Assembly (NCBI RefSeq): GCF_900104815.1
Contig: NZ_FNTD01000004.1
Location: 4,046,501-4,110,500 of the forward strand
Direction of reading: 5' to 3'
Source: Streptomyces misionensis
GTDB taxonomy: Bacteria; Actinomycetota; Actinomycetes; Streptomycetales; Streptomycetaceae
Length of the DNA: 64,000 bases
Shown here piece by piece: positions 43,561 through 52,702 of the stretch; the stretch's first letter is position 1, and every line of letters starts with the position of its first letter. Below the pieces are notes generated by a model. It did no database searches. It worked only from the letters and a program-made list of their open reading frames with translations, and was not told the DNA's origin. The translations under genes were made by a program, and so were the position numbers.

Positions 43561-44556
43561 ATGGATCCCGTGATGTTGCAGGCGGCTTCGGTGCCGGTCC
43601 AGTCACTTGTCTGGCAGGGCGATGACCTGGTTGATCTGGTGGGAGGACGCGCCTGGAACTCCGCCGGCGTGGAGCGTCGGATCTTCACCGACCGCGGCCC
43701 TGCGTTCGACAGAAGTGTTGTCTCTCCCTCCGGCCGTTACAGCGTCGTCTACGCCGAGCGCGGGACGAATGCCCTACTGCTGGAAGGAGCGCGTGTTGTG
43801 CGGGAGCTCACGCGCAGCCCTTACCACGCCGATGACTTCGACTACCCCGTGGCGCTGGGGGCGTTGCGGGACGGTCGGGAGATCCTGGTTCACTGCCCGG
43901 ACGAGTATGACGTCCTCCAAGTCGAGGACGTTGAATCGGGACAGCGATTCACTGCGGGCACGCGTCAGGCCAAAGATGTGTTCCATTCCCGGTTGTCGGT
44001 GAGCCGCGACGCCAGGCATCTGCTGGTGGCCGGCTGGGTGTGGCATCCGTATGGAGTCGTGGAAGTGTTCGACCTGGACAGTGCGCTGAAAGATCCGGCC
44101 AGCCTGGACGGACCAGGGGTCTTGCCCATGGAACCGGGACTGGACGCCGAAGTGGTGTCAGCGTGCTGGCTCGACAACGATCGCCTGGCTGTGGGCACCG
44201 GCGACGACATCCTTGATGACGAGGAAGTGCCGACTCTGGGCCCTCAGCACCTCGGTGTGTGGTCCCTCTCCCAGCGCAGGTGGTTGCACCTGAACCGCAC
44301 CGATTACGAGATCGGCATCCTGATCTCCGAGGGCGGCCGCGTCGTCTCCTTGCACGGGCACCCCAGACTGATCGACGCCACCACCGGTTCAGTATTGGCG
44401 GAGTGGCCCGAGCTGGACGTAACGAGGCGATGCGGGGCTTACGGAGTCAGCCATGTCCCTACCCCGGTTGCGGCCTTGCACCCGGACGGTACTCGCCTGG
44501 CAGTCGCTCAGGCCGAGGGCATCGCGCTCATCGAACTACCCCGTCCCAGCGCGTGA
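43561..44556 (+). CDS. Beta-propeller (WD40-like) protein, cargo of the thiC cassette
   Basis: 331 residues, unrecognised beyond the fold. Repeated blocks of the type SVSPSGRYSVVYAERGTN, LSVSRDARHLLVAGW and AALHPDGTRLAVAQAEG, each ending in a D-x-x-S/T-G-x turn (e.g. DATTGSVLAEW), indicate a 6-7-bladed propeller. There is no signal peptide, membrane helix, catalytic motif or nuclease/integrase signature. Codon choice is more relaxed than in flanking genes (GAT, GTT, TCT, CGT frequent), consistent with foreign origin. The ATG at 43561 follows a GGGGGCGGG stretch. It is the only gene in the insertion, so it may be a selected cargo such as a protein-interaction scaffold; function cannot be assigned. 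Confidence 0.75.
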   Translation: MDPVMLQAASVPVQSLVWQGDDLVDLVGGRAWNSAGVERRIFTDRGPAFDRSVVSPSGRYSVVYAERGTNALLLEGARVVRELTRSPYHADDFDYPVALGALRDGREILVHCPDEYDVLQVEDVESGQRFTAGTRQAKDVFHSRLSVSRDARHLLVAGWVWHPYGVVEVFDLDSALKDPASLDGPGVLPMEPGLDAEVVSACWLDNDRLAVGTGDDILDDEEVPTLGPQHLGVWSLSQRRWLHLNRTDYEIGILISEGGRVVSLHGHPRLIDATTGSVLAEWPELDVTRRCGAYGVSHVPTPVAALHPDGTRLAVAQAEGIALIELPRPSA

Positions 44557-44574
44557 CTACGGGGTGATCCGGCT

Positions 44575-44596
44575 CGAACTTGTCCAGCATGAAGAT
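44575..44596. repeat. Right attachment-like direct repeat (attR)
   Basis: Imperfect copy (19/22) of 43319-43340. The three mismatches are at bases 44579, 44582 and 44584. It joins non-thiC sequence on the left to the displaced thiC tail on the right. Confidence 0.75.
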
Positions 44597-44717
44597 CTCG
44601 CAGGACATCCGCCGCGAGCACGGCGGCAGCCGGGCCGAGATCGAGGAGGGGATGGCGCAGAAGTCGGCGGAGTTCGCGGCCTCGGGGAACCGGGTGTACC
44701 TGCCGATCGCGGACTGA
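44589..44717 (+). pseudogene. thiC': Displaced native 3' end of thiC
   Basis: A 42-codon open segment starting at the Met of the Fe-S motif region and ending ...[13 protein letters not shown] at 44715-44717. It corresponds residue for residue to the C-terminal end of ThiC and has the usual Streptomyces codon bias (GCG, CTC, GAG). The nearly identical stretch before the stop (GGGGAACCGGGTGTACCTGC) is shared with the hybrid gene. No start signals are evident, so it is an orphaned fragment. Confidence 0.85.
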
Positions 44718-44732
44718 GCGGGACCGGCTGGA

Positions 44733-44779
44733 CTCGCCGTCCGCACGGGCCGGTCGGTACCGGCTCGGTGGACGGCGAG
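44733..44779 (+). terminator. Original thiC terminator (likely)
   Basis: A 10-bp perfect stem (CTCGCCGTCC at 44733-44742 with 44770-44779) closes a 27-nt loop, just after the displaced thiC tail. Confidence 0.5.
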
Positions 44780-44809
44780 CGCGTCCCTCCCGCCGCGGGC
44801 CCGGCGAGG

Positions 44810-45622
44810 TCAGTCCGGCTGGTGCTCCGGGCCGCCGTAGTCGGGGCTGGTGTAGTCGGGGCTGGTGTAGCGGGGGCGGTCGGTGTGGATGCCGTCGTCG
44901 GGGCTGCTGAAGCCGGGGCGGTCGTAGCCCAGCCGGGGCATACGGCCGCGCGGGGCTGCCGTACGGGGCGGTGCGGCCGGGCCGGGCTCGCCGAGTGCTT
45001 CCCGCAGGAACGGCAGGATGCCGCGCTCCAGCAGGGCGTCCTGCCAGGCCGCTCTCGCTCTGGCGACCTCTTCGGTGGCGACGTCACGGGCCCGGGACTC
45101 GGGCGAGGCGCCGTTGCGCAGCGCGGTGAGCAGCAGTCCGACGGCGGCGACGAGTATCGCCGCCACGGTCAGGGCCCCGAACACCCAGCCGGCGGTGAGC
45201 ATGGTGCCGGCCAGCGGCTGTCCGGGGTCCAGGCTTCTCAGGATGTAGCCGATGAGCAGGAATATCGCCGCCGCGGTGGCGGAGAGGAGGGGCGCCAGGA
45301 CGGCGACGACCGCGACGGCACCCGCCCCGTGGGGCCCGGCGGCCGGGTCCGTCCCGGTGGGGCCGGGGTCGTCCGTGGTCGCGGGCGGTTCGGGGCGGCG
45401 CAGTTCGTCGCGGATCCGTACGTAGTGCGCGTACTCGGCGGACGCGGCCGCCGTGATGAGCGCGGAGGCGGCGATGGCCATGGTGCGCAGTTGTGCGGGG
45501 CTGAGCCGCTGTCCGGCGGCGGCCAGTTCCGCTCGGTGTGGTGCTGAGCGCAGAACCTCGTCGAGGAGCCGCTCGAATTCCTGGCGGTCCTCGCTCCGCA
45601 GGTGCTGCGGAAGGCTGTTCAT
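44810..45622 (-). CDS. Two-helix membrane protein with C-terminal repeat tail, unknown
   Basis: 270 residues starting MNSLPQHLRSEDRQEFERLLDEVL at 45620-45622; an ATG two codons earlier is equally possible but closer to the GGGGG ribosome-binding sequence. A helical N-terminal part (about 1-90) is followed by an acidic Pro/Thr linker, two membrane helices (AVVAVLAPLLSATAAAIFLLIGYI and AGWVFGALTVAAILVAAVGLLL), a charged helix (RARDVATEEVARARAAWQDALLERG), and a Pro/Tyr tail with tandem YTSPD repeats. No family is recognised. It faces the thiC locus. Confidence 0.65.
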   Translation of the reverse strand: MNSLPQHLRSEDRQEFERLLDEVLRSAPHRAELAAAGQRLSPAQLRTMAIAASALITAAASAEYAHYVRIRDELRRPEPPATTDDPGPTGTDPAAGPHGAGAVAVVAVLAPLLSATAAAIFLLIGYILRSLDPGQPLAGTMLTAGWVFGALTVAAILVAAVGLLLTALRNGASPESRARDVATEEVARARAAWQDALLERGILPFLREALGEPGPAAPPRTAAPRGRMPRLGYDRPGFSSPDDGIHTDRPRYTSPDYTSPDYGGPEHQPD

Positions 45623-45810
45623 GTGCATCCCCCGGTGCTCCGTAGGGCTTGGGGCCCGCACACCTGCGAGCCGTCGGGCAGAAACGGAGGGGAGCCTGCT
45701 ACGGATAAGCCGATGGTAGAGCCGCGACGGCGCGTGGTGACAGGGGATTGCCGGAAATTGGGTCCCGGCCTGCGCGTACTCCGCGGGGGCGAGGCCCGCC
45801 GGAGGAACGG

Positions 45811-46890
45811 TCAGTGCTCCAGGGGGAGTTGGCGGACCAGCAGCTTTCCGGCCATGGTCACTCCGCCGTCCATCGCGATGGCGAGTCCGTCGGCGTAGAC
45901 GTGCGGTCCTTCGACGACCGGGCCGCTGCCCTCCTCGTCGTCCTCGGAACCGACCTCGCCGAGGAGGTAGGGGATGGGGCTGTGGCCGTGCACGATCCGG
46001 GTGCCGCCGTAGGTGTCGAGCAGGGCGCGCACGGCGTCGGCGCCGCCCTCGTCGCGGAAGGAGAAGCGCTTGGTGAACTTGCGGAACAGGTCCCAGCACT
46101 CGTCCGCGTCGTTGCGGGTGAGCGTCTCGCGGACGTTGTCGTTGACGGCCTCGATCGAGTCGCCGAAGTCCAGGTAGGCGGTGGTGTCGGAGTGCACCAG
46201 CAGATAGCCGTCGACCTGCTCGACGGCGTCCAGGCGGGCCATCCACTGGAGGTGGTGGTCCTGGAGACGGTCCATGTCGGTCTTCTGGCCGCCGTTGAGC
46301 AGCCAGGCCGCCTGGAAAGTGGCCGTGCCCGCACCGGAGTTGACGGGCGTGTCGCCGAACCGCTTGGCGCCGAGCAGCAGCAGCTCGTGGTTGCCCATGA
46401 GGGCCTTGCAGTAGCCGCCGGCCGCGGCCGCCTCGGCGGACAGCCGCATCACCAGGTCGATGACGCCGATGCCGTCCGGACCGCGGTCGGTGAAGTCGCC
46501 GAGGAACCACAGCCGGGTGGTGCCGGCGCACCACTGGCCCGCGTCGTTGATGAGGCCCTGCTCCCGCAGGGCGGTCATCAGTTCGTCGAGGTAGCCGTGG
46601 ACGTCGCCGACGACGAACAGCGGGCCGGGGCCGGCCGCGGGCTGCGGGGCCGGGGCCGCGGGCGCCGGGTCGACGGGGACCTGGAGCGTGTCGCCGCGCT
46701 GGATGACGGGCAGGTCGCGCTGGGTGGGCGTGTACCCCTCGGGGTACGACTCCTCGGCGGGCGGCGCGGTGTCGTCCTGCTGGTCCTGGTGGACGTACGG
46801 ACCGGTCTCGTGGACGTACGCGGGTACCCGGAAGTCGCGCAGCGTCGCCGTCCGCTCCACCTCGGGTCCCTGACCGGCCCCCTGAGTCAT
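45811..46890 (-). CDS. Metallophosphoesterase (calcineurin-like)
   Basis: 359 residues. A disordered N-terminus of about 90 residues precedes a calcineurin-like phosphoesterase domain with all four core motifs: GDVHG at 95-99, GDFTDRG at about 127-133, GNHE, and a C-terminal H-G-H (IVHGHSPI). Two metal ions would support phosphatase or diesterase activity similar to bacterial serine/threonine protein phosphatases or Ap4A hydrolases; the substrate is unresolved. Leftward and alone. The next gene, lacI-like, is 264 bp upstream. Confidence 0.88.
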   Translation of the reverse strand: MTQGAGQGPEVERTATLRDFRVPAYVHETGPYVHQDQQDDTAPPAEESYPEGYTPTQRDLPVIQRGDTLQVPVDPAPAAPAPQPAAGPGPLFVVGDVHGYLDELMTALREQGLINDAGQWCAGTTRLWFLGDFTDRGPDGIGVIDLVMRLSAEAAAAGGYCKALMGNHELLLLGAKRFGDTPVNSGAGTATFQAAWLLNGGQKTDMDRLQDHHLQWMARLDAVEQVDGYLLVHSDTTAYLDFGDSIEAVNDNVRETLTRNDADECWDLFRKFTKRFSFRDEGGADAVRALLDTYGGTRIVHGHSPIPYLLGEVGSEDDEEGSGPVVEGPHVYADGLAIAMDGGVTMAGKLLVRQLPLEH

Positions 46891-47154
46891 CAGACCCCTC
46901 CACCATCGCGCCGCATCTGCACCGCTTCGGACTGCCTGGTCGCAGCGGTCCGCGGTGTCGTGGGCCCATCATAGGAATGCGCGTCGCGCCATGTGATGAC
47001 CCAGGGGTGGTGAATCGGAACGAGGCTCCGCCGCACCGCCGATTTCGCCCTGTTTGGGCAGGTGTTCGCGTGCCCTCCGAGGGCCGTGGGCCCTGTGCGG
47101 CCCGGGCGGAGCGCGGCCGCCGGGGGTCTGCCCGGGGCCCCGGCGCCGTCCGTG

Positions 47155-48267
47155 CTACGCGTCGTCCGGGGTGCGCGGCGGGCTGACCGTGGTGCGCGGG
47201 GGCCGCCGCTGGGAGGACGTGCGCACGATCAGTTCGGTCGGTATCACCTGCTCCACCGGCTGCTCCGATTCCACGCCCTCGATGGCGTCGATGAGCAGCT
47301 GCACGACGGCCGTGCCGATGCGGCGCGGCTTCAGGGAGAGCGTGGTGATGGGCGGCTCGGTACTGGCGTACACGGTGGACTCGCTGCAGCACACCAGCAG
47401 CAGGTCGTCGGGGACGCGCAGCCCGTAGCGGCGGGCGGCGGCGAGCAGATCGGTGCCGTTGGGGTCGAACAACCCGTAGACGGCGTCGGGCCGGTCCGGG
47501 CGGGCGAGCAGCCGGTCGGCCGCGACGGCGCCCGCGCACGGATCGTGCGCCGGATAGGACTCGTAGACCGGGTCCTGGCCGACCCGCTCGCACCAGTGCA
47601 GGTAGGCGGTGGTGGACAGATGGGTGTACGTGTCGGTCGAGGTGCCCGTGAGCAGGCCGATACGGCGGGCGCCGGCGGCGGCGAGGTGGTCGAGGATGCC
47701 GAGGACGGCGGCCTCGTGGTCGTTGTCGACCCAGGCGGTGACCGGCAGCGCGCCGGCCGGGCGGCCGTCGGAGACGACGGGCAGCCCCTGGCGGACCAGT
47801 TCGCTGACCACCGGATCCTGATCGGAGGGGTCGATCACGACGGTGCCGTCCAGGGCGACGTTGGACCACACGTCGTGGCGGGAGGTCGCGGGCAGGATGA
47901 CCAGGGCGTAGCCCCGGGCGAGCGCCGCCGAGGTGGCGGCCCGCGCCATCTCGGCGAAGTACGCGAACTCGGTGAAGGTGAAAGGTTCATCCCCGTACGT
48001 GGTCACGGTCAGGCCGATCAGGCCCGACTTGCCGGTACGGAGGGTGCGGGCGGCGGCCGAGGGGCGGTACCCGAGCCGGTCGGCGACCTCGCGGACGTGG
48101 CGCCGGGTGGCATCCGGGAGCCGGCCCTTGCCGTTGAGGGCGTCGGAGACGGTCGTGATGGAGACGCCGGCGGCGGCGGCCACGTCCCTGATGCCTGCCC
48201 GGCCCGGCCTGCTGCCTCGACGTGAGGTTTCCGCGCGGCTCACCTGGTGCTTCCCTGCTGCTGTCAT
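47155..48267 (-). CDS. LacI-family transcriptional regulator
   Basis: 370 residues from the ATG at 48265-48267. After a 24-residue basic head the LacI HTH IRDVAAAAGVSITTVSDALNGKG and hinge region are at about 25-75, followed by the sugar-binding-protein-like effector domain (IGLTVTTYGDEPFTF, DNDHEAAVLGILDHLAAAGARRIGLLTG). It carries the substitution SDALN for the usual SRVLN in the recognition helix. No sugar transporter or hydrolase gene is adjacent, so the ligand and regulon are not evident. Divergent from hisC. Confidence 0.92.
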   Translation of the reverse strand: MTAAGKHQVSRAETSRRGSRPGRAGIRDVAAAAGVSITTVSDALNGKGRLPDATRRHVREVADRLGYRPSAAARTLRTGKSGLIGLTVTTYGDEPFTFTEFAYFAEMARAATSAALARGYALVILPATSRHDVWSNVALDGTVVIDPSDQDPVVSELVRQGLPVVSDGRPAGALPVTAWVDNDHEAAVLGILDHLAAAGARRIGLLTGTSTDTYTHLSTTAYLHWCERVGQDPVYESYPAHDPCAGAVAADRLLARPDRPDAVYGLFDPNGTDLLAAARRYGLRVPDDLLLVCCSESTVYASTEPPITTLSLKPRRIGTAVVQLLIDAIEGVESEQPVEQVIPTELIVRTSSQRRPPRTTVSPPRTPDDA

Positions 48268-48685
48268 GGCGAGCCGATAGTAGGGCTCATGCGGTGGGGT
48301 AGTGCGGACGCATATGCACTCGTTGACAGGCACGTTTCTGCATGGCCGTACGAGGTCAACTACCTGCGAATCAATGGTAGTTGAGCGCTTTCTTTGCGAG
48401 ACACGATGTGGTGACGCGGATGAGCCTGCCAATGGTCCGATGTTTCGAAGAGGTCTCAACTCACCTTGACGGGTGATGCGCGCCAGGGCGTAAGCCACCG
48501 GCGCATAGATATATGTGCGGTGCGCCCCCCGAAACGGTGTCTTCCTGGCGCGACGCCCGTGCCGACGTCGCGATCCACGGGGTTTGCCCACGACCCATAC
48601 TCAGCGGAGCCGAATCCTCATATGGTGAGCAGTATTGGAAGCCGGTGGTGTCGACGGTCCGCCGGTGGTCGCGAGGAGGACTGCG
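48268..48685. other. Divergent lacI-hisC intergenic region
   Basis: About 420 bp. TTGAGCGCTTTC at 48381-48392 resembles a LacI-family operator built on a GCGC centre and could be the autoregulatory site. No convincing promoter pair or gene is seen. Confidence 0.3.
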
Positions 48686-49765
48686 GTGAGCGAGACGAGC
48701 CCCAAGCTGCGCGCCGAGCTGGAGGGTATCCCCACCTACAAGCCGGGCAAGCCGGCCGCGGCCGACGGTCCGGTCGCCTACAAGCTGTCCTCGAACGAGA
48801 ACCCGTACCCCCCGCTGCCCGGTGTGCTGGAGAGCGTGACCGCAGCCGCCGCCTCCTTCAACCGCTACCCGGACATGTCGTGCGCCGCCCTGACGGAGGA
48901 GCTGGCGGAGCGCTTCGGGGTGCCGGCCGCCCATGTGGCGACCGGTACGGGCTCGGTGGGCGTCGCCCAGCAGCTGATCCAGGCCACCAGCGGCCCCGGC
49001 GACGAGGTGATCTACGCCTGGCGGTCGTTCGAGGCGTACCCGATCATCACGCAGATCAGCGGAGCCCGGTCGGTGCAGGTGCCGCTCACGGCCGGCGAGG
49101 TGCACGACCTGGACGCGATGGCCGAGGCGATCACCGACCGGACGCGCCTGATCTTCGTCTGCAACCCGAACAACCCGACCGGCACGGTGGTGCGGCGGGC
49201 CGAGCTGGAGCGCTTCCTCGACCGGGTGCCCCGGGACGTGCTGGTGGTGCTGGACGAGGCCTACCGGGAGTTCATCCGCGACCCCGAGGTGCCCGACGGC
49301 GTCGAGCTTTACCGGGAGCGGCCCAATGTCTGCGTCCTGCGGACGTTCTCCAAGGCGTACGGCCTGGCCGGGCTGCGGGTCGGCTTCGCGATCGCCCATG
49401 AGCCGGTCGCCGCGGCGCTGCGCAAGACCGCGGTGCCCTTCGGAGTGAGCCAGCTGGCGCAGGAGGCGGCGATCGCCTCGTTGCGGGCGGAGGACGAGCT
49501 GCTGGGCCGGGTCGGCTCGCTGGTGTGCGAGCGCACGCGGGTGGTCGACGGGTTGCGGTCGCAGGGCTGGACGGTGCCGGAGACGCAGGCCAACTTCGTG
49601 TGGCTGCGGCTCGGGGAGCGGACGACCGCGTTCGCCCAGGTCTGTGAGGAGCACGGGGTTGTGGTCCGGCCGTTCGCGGGCGAGGGAGTCCGGGTCACGA
49701 TCGGCGAGGCCGAGGCGAACGACATCTTCCTGAAGGTGACGGAGGCGTTCCACAAGGAGATGTAG
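48686..49765 (+). CDS. hisC2: Histidinol-phosphate aminotransferase-like (HisC2)
   Basis: 359 residues from the GTG at 48686 (GAGGAGGA upstream). A class-I/II PLP aminotransferase with [14 protein letters not shown] near the N-terminus, [11 protein letters not shown], the PLP-lysine motif [12 protein letters not shown] (K about 222) and the C-terminal GVRVTIG substrate arginine. It converts histidinol phosphate/imidazole acetol phosphate or acts on aromatic amino acids. It lies outside any his operon, as with second copies in Streptomyces; some of these serve phenylalanine or tyrosine biosynthesis. Confidence 0.9.
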   Translation: MSETSPKLRAELEGIPTYKPGKPAAADGPVAYKLSSNENPYPPLPGVLESVTAAAASFNRYPDMSCAALTEELAERFGVPAAHVATGTGSVGVAQQLIQATSGPGDEVIYAWRSFEAYPIITQISGARSVQVPLTAGEVHDLDAMAEAITDRTRLIFVCNPNNPTGTVVRRAELERFLDRVPRDVLVVLDEAYREFIRDPEVPDGVELYRERPNVCVLRTFSKAYGLAGLRVGFAIAHEPVAAALRKTAVPFGVSQLAQEAAIASLRAEDELLGRVGSLVCERTRVVDGLRSQGWTVPETQANFVWLRLGERTTAFAQVCEEHGVVVRPFAGEGVRVTIGEAEANDIFLKVTEAFHKEM

Positions 49766-49790
49766 TCCGGCTCACACCGGAGAAGATCAC

Positions 49791-49815
49791 GGGCGCCCGG
49801 CTCTGCCGGGCGCCC
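49791..49815 (+). terminator. Terminator of hisC2
   Basis: A 10-bp stem (GGGCGCCCGG at 49791-49800 with 49806-49815) and a 5-nt loop, followed by GTTTC that belongs to the adjacent parS-like site. Confidence 0.8.
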
Positions 49816-49830
49816 GTTTCACGTGAAACG
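49815..49830. other. parS: parS-like site 10 (14/16, symmetric variant)
   Basis: CGTTTCACGTGAAACG, intact 14-bp core. It starts on the last base of the hisC2 terminator stem. Confidence 0.8.
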
Positions 49831-50009
49831 GGGGTTTCCGGGCGTCTGGGCAGCTCGCGATGGGGGTTACCCGTGGGCTGCGAGATCCATGCCCGCACAA
49901 GGGCCCCTTCCGGAGGGCGCCGACGGGGCCATGCGGATCTTGACTCGGAGGCAAGAGGACGACCCCGGACTTCCTGGCTGAAAAACAGTGCGCCATAATG
50001 GCTTGTGAA

Positions 50010-50025
50010 TGTGAACGCGTTCACA
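50010..50025. promoter_or_regulatory. Rex operator upstream of cydA
   Basis: TGTGAACGCGTTCACA is a perfect 16-bp palindrome identical to the Streptomyces Rex (redox/NADH-sensing repressor) consensus TGTGAAC-n-n-n-TTCACA. It lies 82 bp upstream of the cydA GTG. In S. coelicolor Rex represses cydABCD, so this operon should be induced at low oxygen/high NADH. Confidence 0.92.
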
Positions 50026-50107
50026 AGCGCGTCCCGTTTGCCCCGTATGTACGTGACAGTCGGGGCGAATCGCCGCAGTACCACGGCGTAGTAAGGAGAG
50101 TGACGAC

Positions 50108-51616
50108 GTGGACTTGGCTTTGGCGCCGGAGACACTGGCGCGCTGGCAGTTCGGGATCACCACCGTCTACCACTTCCTGTTCGTTCCGCTGACGATCTCC
50201 CTGGCCGCCCTCACGGCCGGGCTGCAGACGGCTTGGGTCCGCACGGAGAAGGAGAAGTACCTCAGGGCGACGAAGTTCTGGGGCAAGCTCTTCCTGATCA
50301 ACATCGCGATGGGTGTGGTCACCGGCATCGTGCAGGAGTTCCAGTTCGGTATGAACTGGTCGGACTACTCCCGCTTCGTCGGTGACATCTTCGGCGCCCC
50401 GCTCGCCTTCGAGGCGCTGATCGCCTTCTTCTTCGAGTCCACCTTCATCGGCCTGTGGATCTTCGGCTGGGACAAGCTGCCGAAGAAGATCCATCTGGCC
50501 TGCATCTGGATGGTCTCGATCGGCACGATCCTGTCGGCGTACTTCATCCTCGCGGCCAACTCCTGGATGCAGCACCCGGTCGGCTACAAGATCGACAAGG
50601 CCCGGGGGCGCGCCGAGCTGACCGACTTCCTGGCGGTGCTGACCCAGAACACCGCCCTGAGCCAGGCCTTCCACACCCTCTCCGCGGCCTTCCTGACCGG
50701 TGGCGCCTTCATGGTCGGCATATCCGCCTACCACCTGGCCCGCAAGAAGCACATCCGCGAGATGAAGACCTCGCTGCGGCTCGGTCTGATCACCGTGGTC
50801 ATCGCCGGTCTGCTGACCGCGGTCAGCGGCGACACCCTCGGCAAGGTCATGTTCAAGCAGCAGCCGATGAAGATGGCCGCCGCCGAGGCGCTGTGGGACG
50901 GACAGAAGCCGGCACCGTTCTCGATCTTCGCCTACGGCGACGTGGAGAAGGGCCACAACACCGTCGCCATCGAGATACCCGGCCTGCTCTCCTTCCTGGC
51001 CGACGACAACTTCACGTCGGAGGTCCCCGGGATCAACGACGTCAACAAGGCCGAGCAGCAGAAGTTCGGGCCCGGCGACTACCGGCCCAACATCCCGGTC
51101 GCCTTCTGGGGCTTCCGCTGGATGATCGGCTTCGGCATGGCCTCCTTCGCCATCGGCCTGGCCGGACTGTGGCTGACCCGCAAGAAGTTCATGCTGCCCC
51201 AGCATCTGCGGGTCGGCGAGGACGAGGTCCCGCACCTGGTGCTGTTCCCGAAGAAGGCGCTCGGTCCCACGCTGGCCCCCTGGTTCTGGCGCATCGCGAC
51301 CTGGACCATGGCCTTCCCGCTGATCGCCAACTCCTGGGGCTGGATCTTCACCGAGATGGGCCGTCAGCCGTGGGTCGTCTACGGCGTCCTCCAGACCAGG
51401 GACGCGGTCTCCCCCGGTGTCTCCCAGGGCGAGGTCCTCACCTCGATGATCGTCTTCACCTCGCTGTACGCGATCCTCGCGGTCGTCGAGGTCAAGCTGC
51501 TCGCGAAGTACATCAAGGCCGGACCGCCCGAGCTGACCGAGGACGACCTCAACCCGCCCACGAAGATCGGCGGCGACACCCGTGACGCCGACAAGCCGAT
51601 GGCCTTCTCGTACTAG
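50108..51616 (+). CDS. cydA: Cytochrome bd oxidase subunit I
   Basis: 502 residues from the GTG at 50108 (AAGGAG upstream). Nine or so hydrophobic helices with N-terminal LARWQFGITTVYHFLFVPLT (His22 as haem ligand), FEALIAFFFESTFIGLWIFGW, and the quinol-site GPGDYRPNIPVAFWGFRWMIGFG region. It is the haem-bearing subunit of the high-affinity quinol oxidase that works at low oxygen. The ATG of cydB follows 15 bp after the stop, and cydCD 58 bp after that, forming the Rex-controlled operon. Confidence 0.97.
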   Translation: MDLALAPETLARWQFGITTVYHFLFVPLTISLAALTAGLQTAWVRTEKEKYLRATKFWGKLFLINIAMGVVTGIVQEFQFGMNWSDYSRFVGDIFGAPLAFEALIAFFFESTFIGLWIFGWDKLPKKIHLACIWMVSIGTILSAYFILAANSWMQHPVGYKIDKARGRAELTDFLAVLTQNTALSQAFHTLSAAFLTGGAFMVGISAYHLARKKHIREMKTSLRLGLITVVIAGLLTAVSGDTLGKVMFKQQPMKMAAAEALWDGQKPAPFSIFAYGDVEKGHNTVAIEIPGLLSFLADDNFTSEVPGINDVNKAEQQKFGPGDYRPNIPVAFWGFRWMIGFGMASFAIGLAGLWLTRKKFMLPQHLRVGEDEVPHLVLFPKKALGPTLAPWFWRIATWTMAFPLIANSWGWIFTEMGRQPWVVYGVLQTRDAVSPGVSQGEVLTSMIVFTSLYAILAVVEVKLLAKYIKAGPPELTEDDLNPPTKIGGDTRDADKPMAFSY

Positions 51617-51631
51617 GCCGAGGGAACAGTC

Positions 51632-52636
<1,005 letters not shown>

Positions 52637-52649
52637 GTCCGCCGGGGTG

Positions 52650-52665
52650 TGTTTCACGTGAAACA
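52650..52665. other. parS: parS site 11 (perfect)
   Basis: TGTTTCACGTGAAACA, 16/16, in the 58-bp gap between cydB and cydCD; 22 bp before the next site. Confidence 0.95.
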
Positions 52666-52686
52666 CACCCCTTGGACCGAAGGGCC

Positions 52687-52702
52687 TGTTTCACGTGAAA
52701 CC
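52687..52702. other. parS: parS site 12 (15/16), contains the cydCD start codon
   Basis: TGTTTCACGTGAAACC differs only in the last base. The GTG start of cydCD (52695-52697) lies inside it, and its GAAGGG ribosome-binding sequence sits just to the left. Confidence 0.9.

Noticed and set aside
43480..44810. tRNA gene or transposase explaining the insertion in thiC
   Set aside because: I found no tRNA-like cloverleaf, no inverted terminal repeats and no transposase/integrase reading frame; only the beta-propeller gene and hairpins are present.
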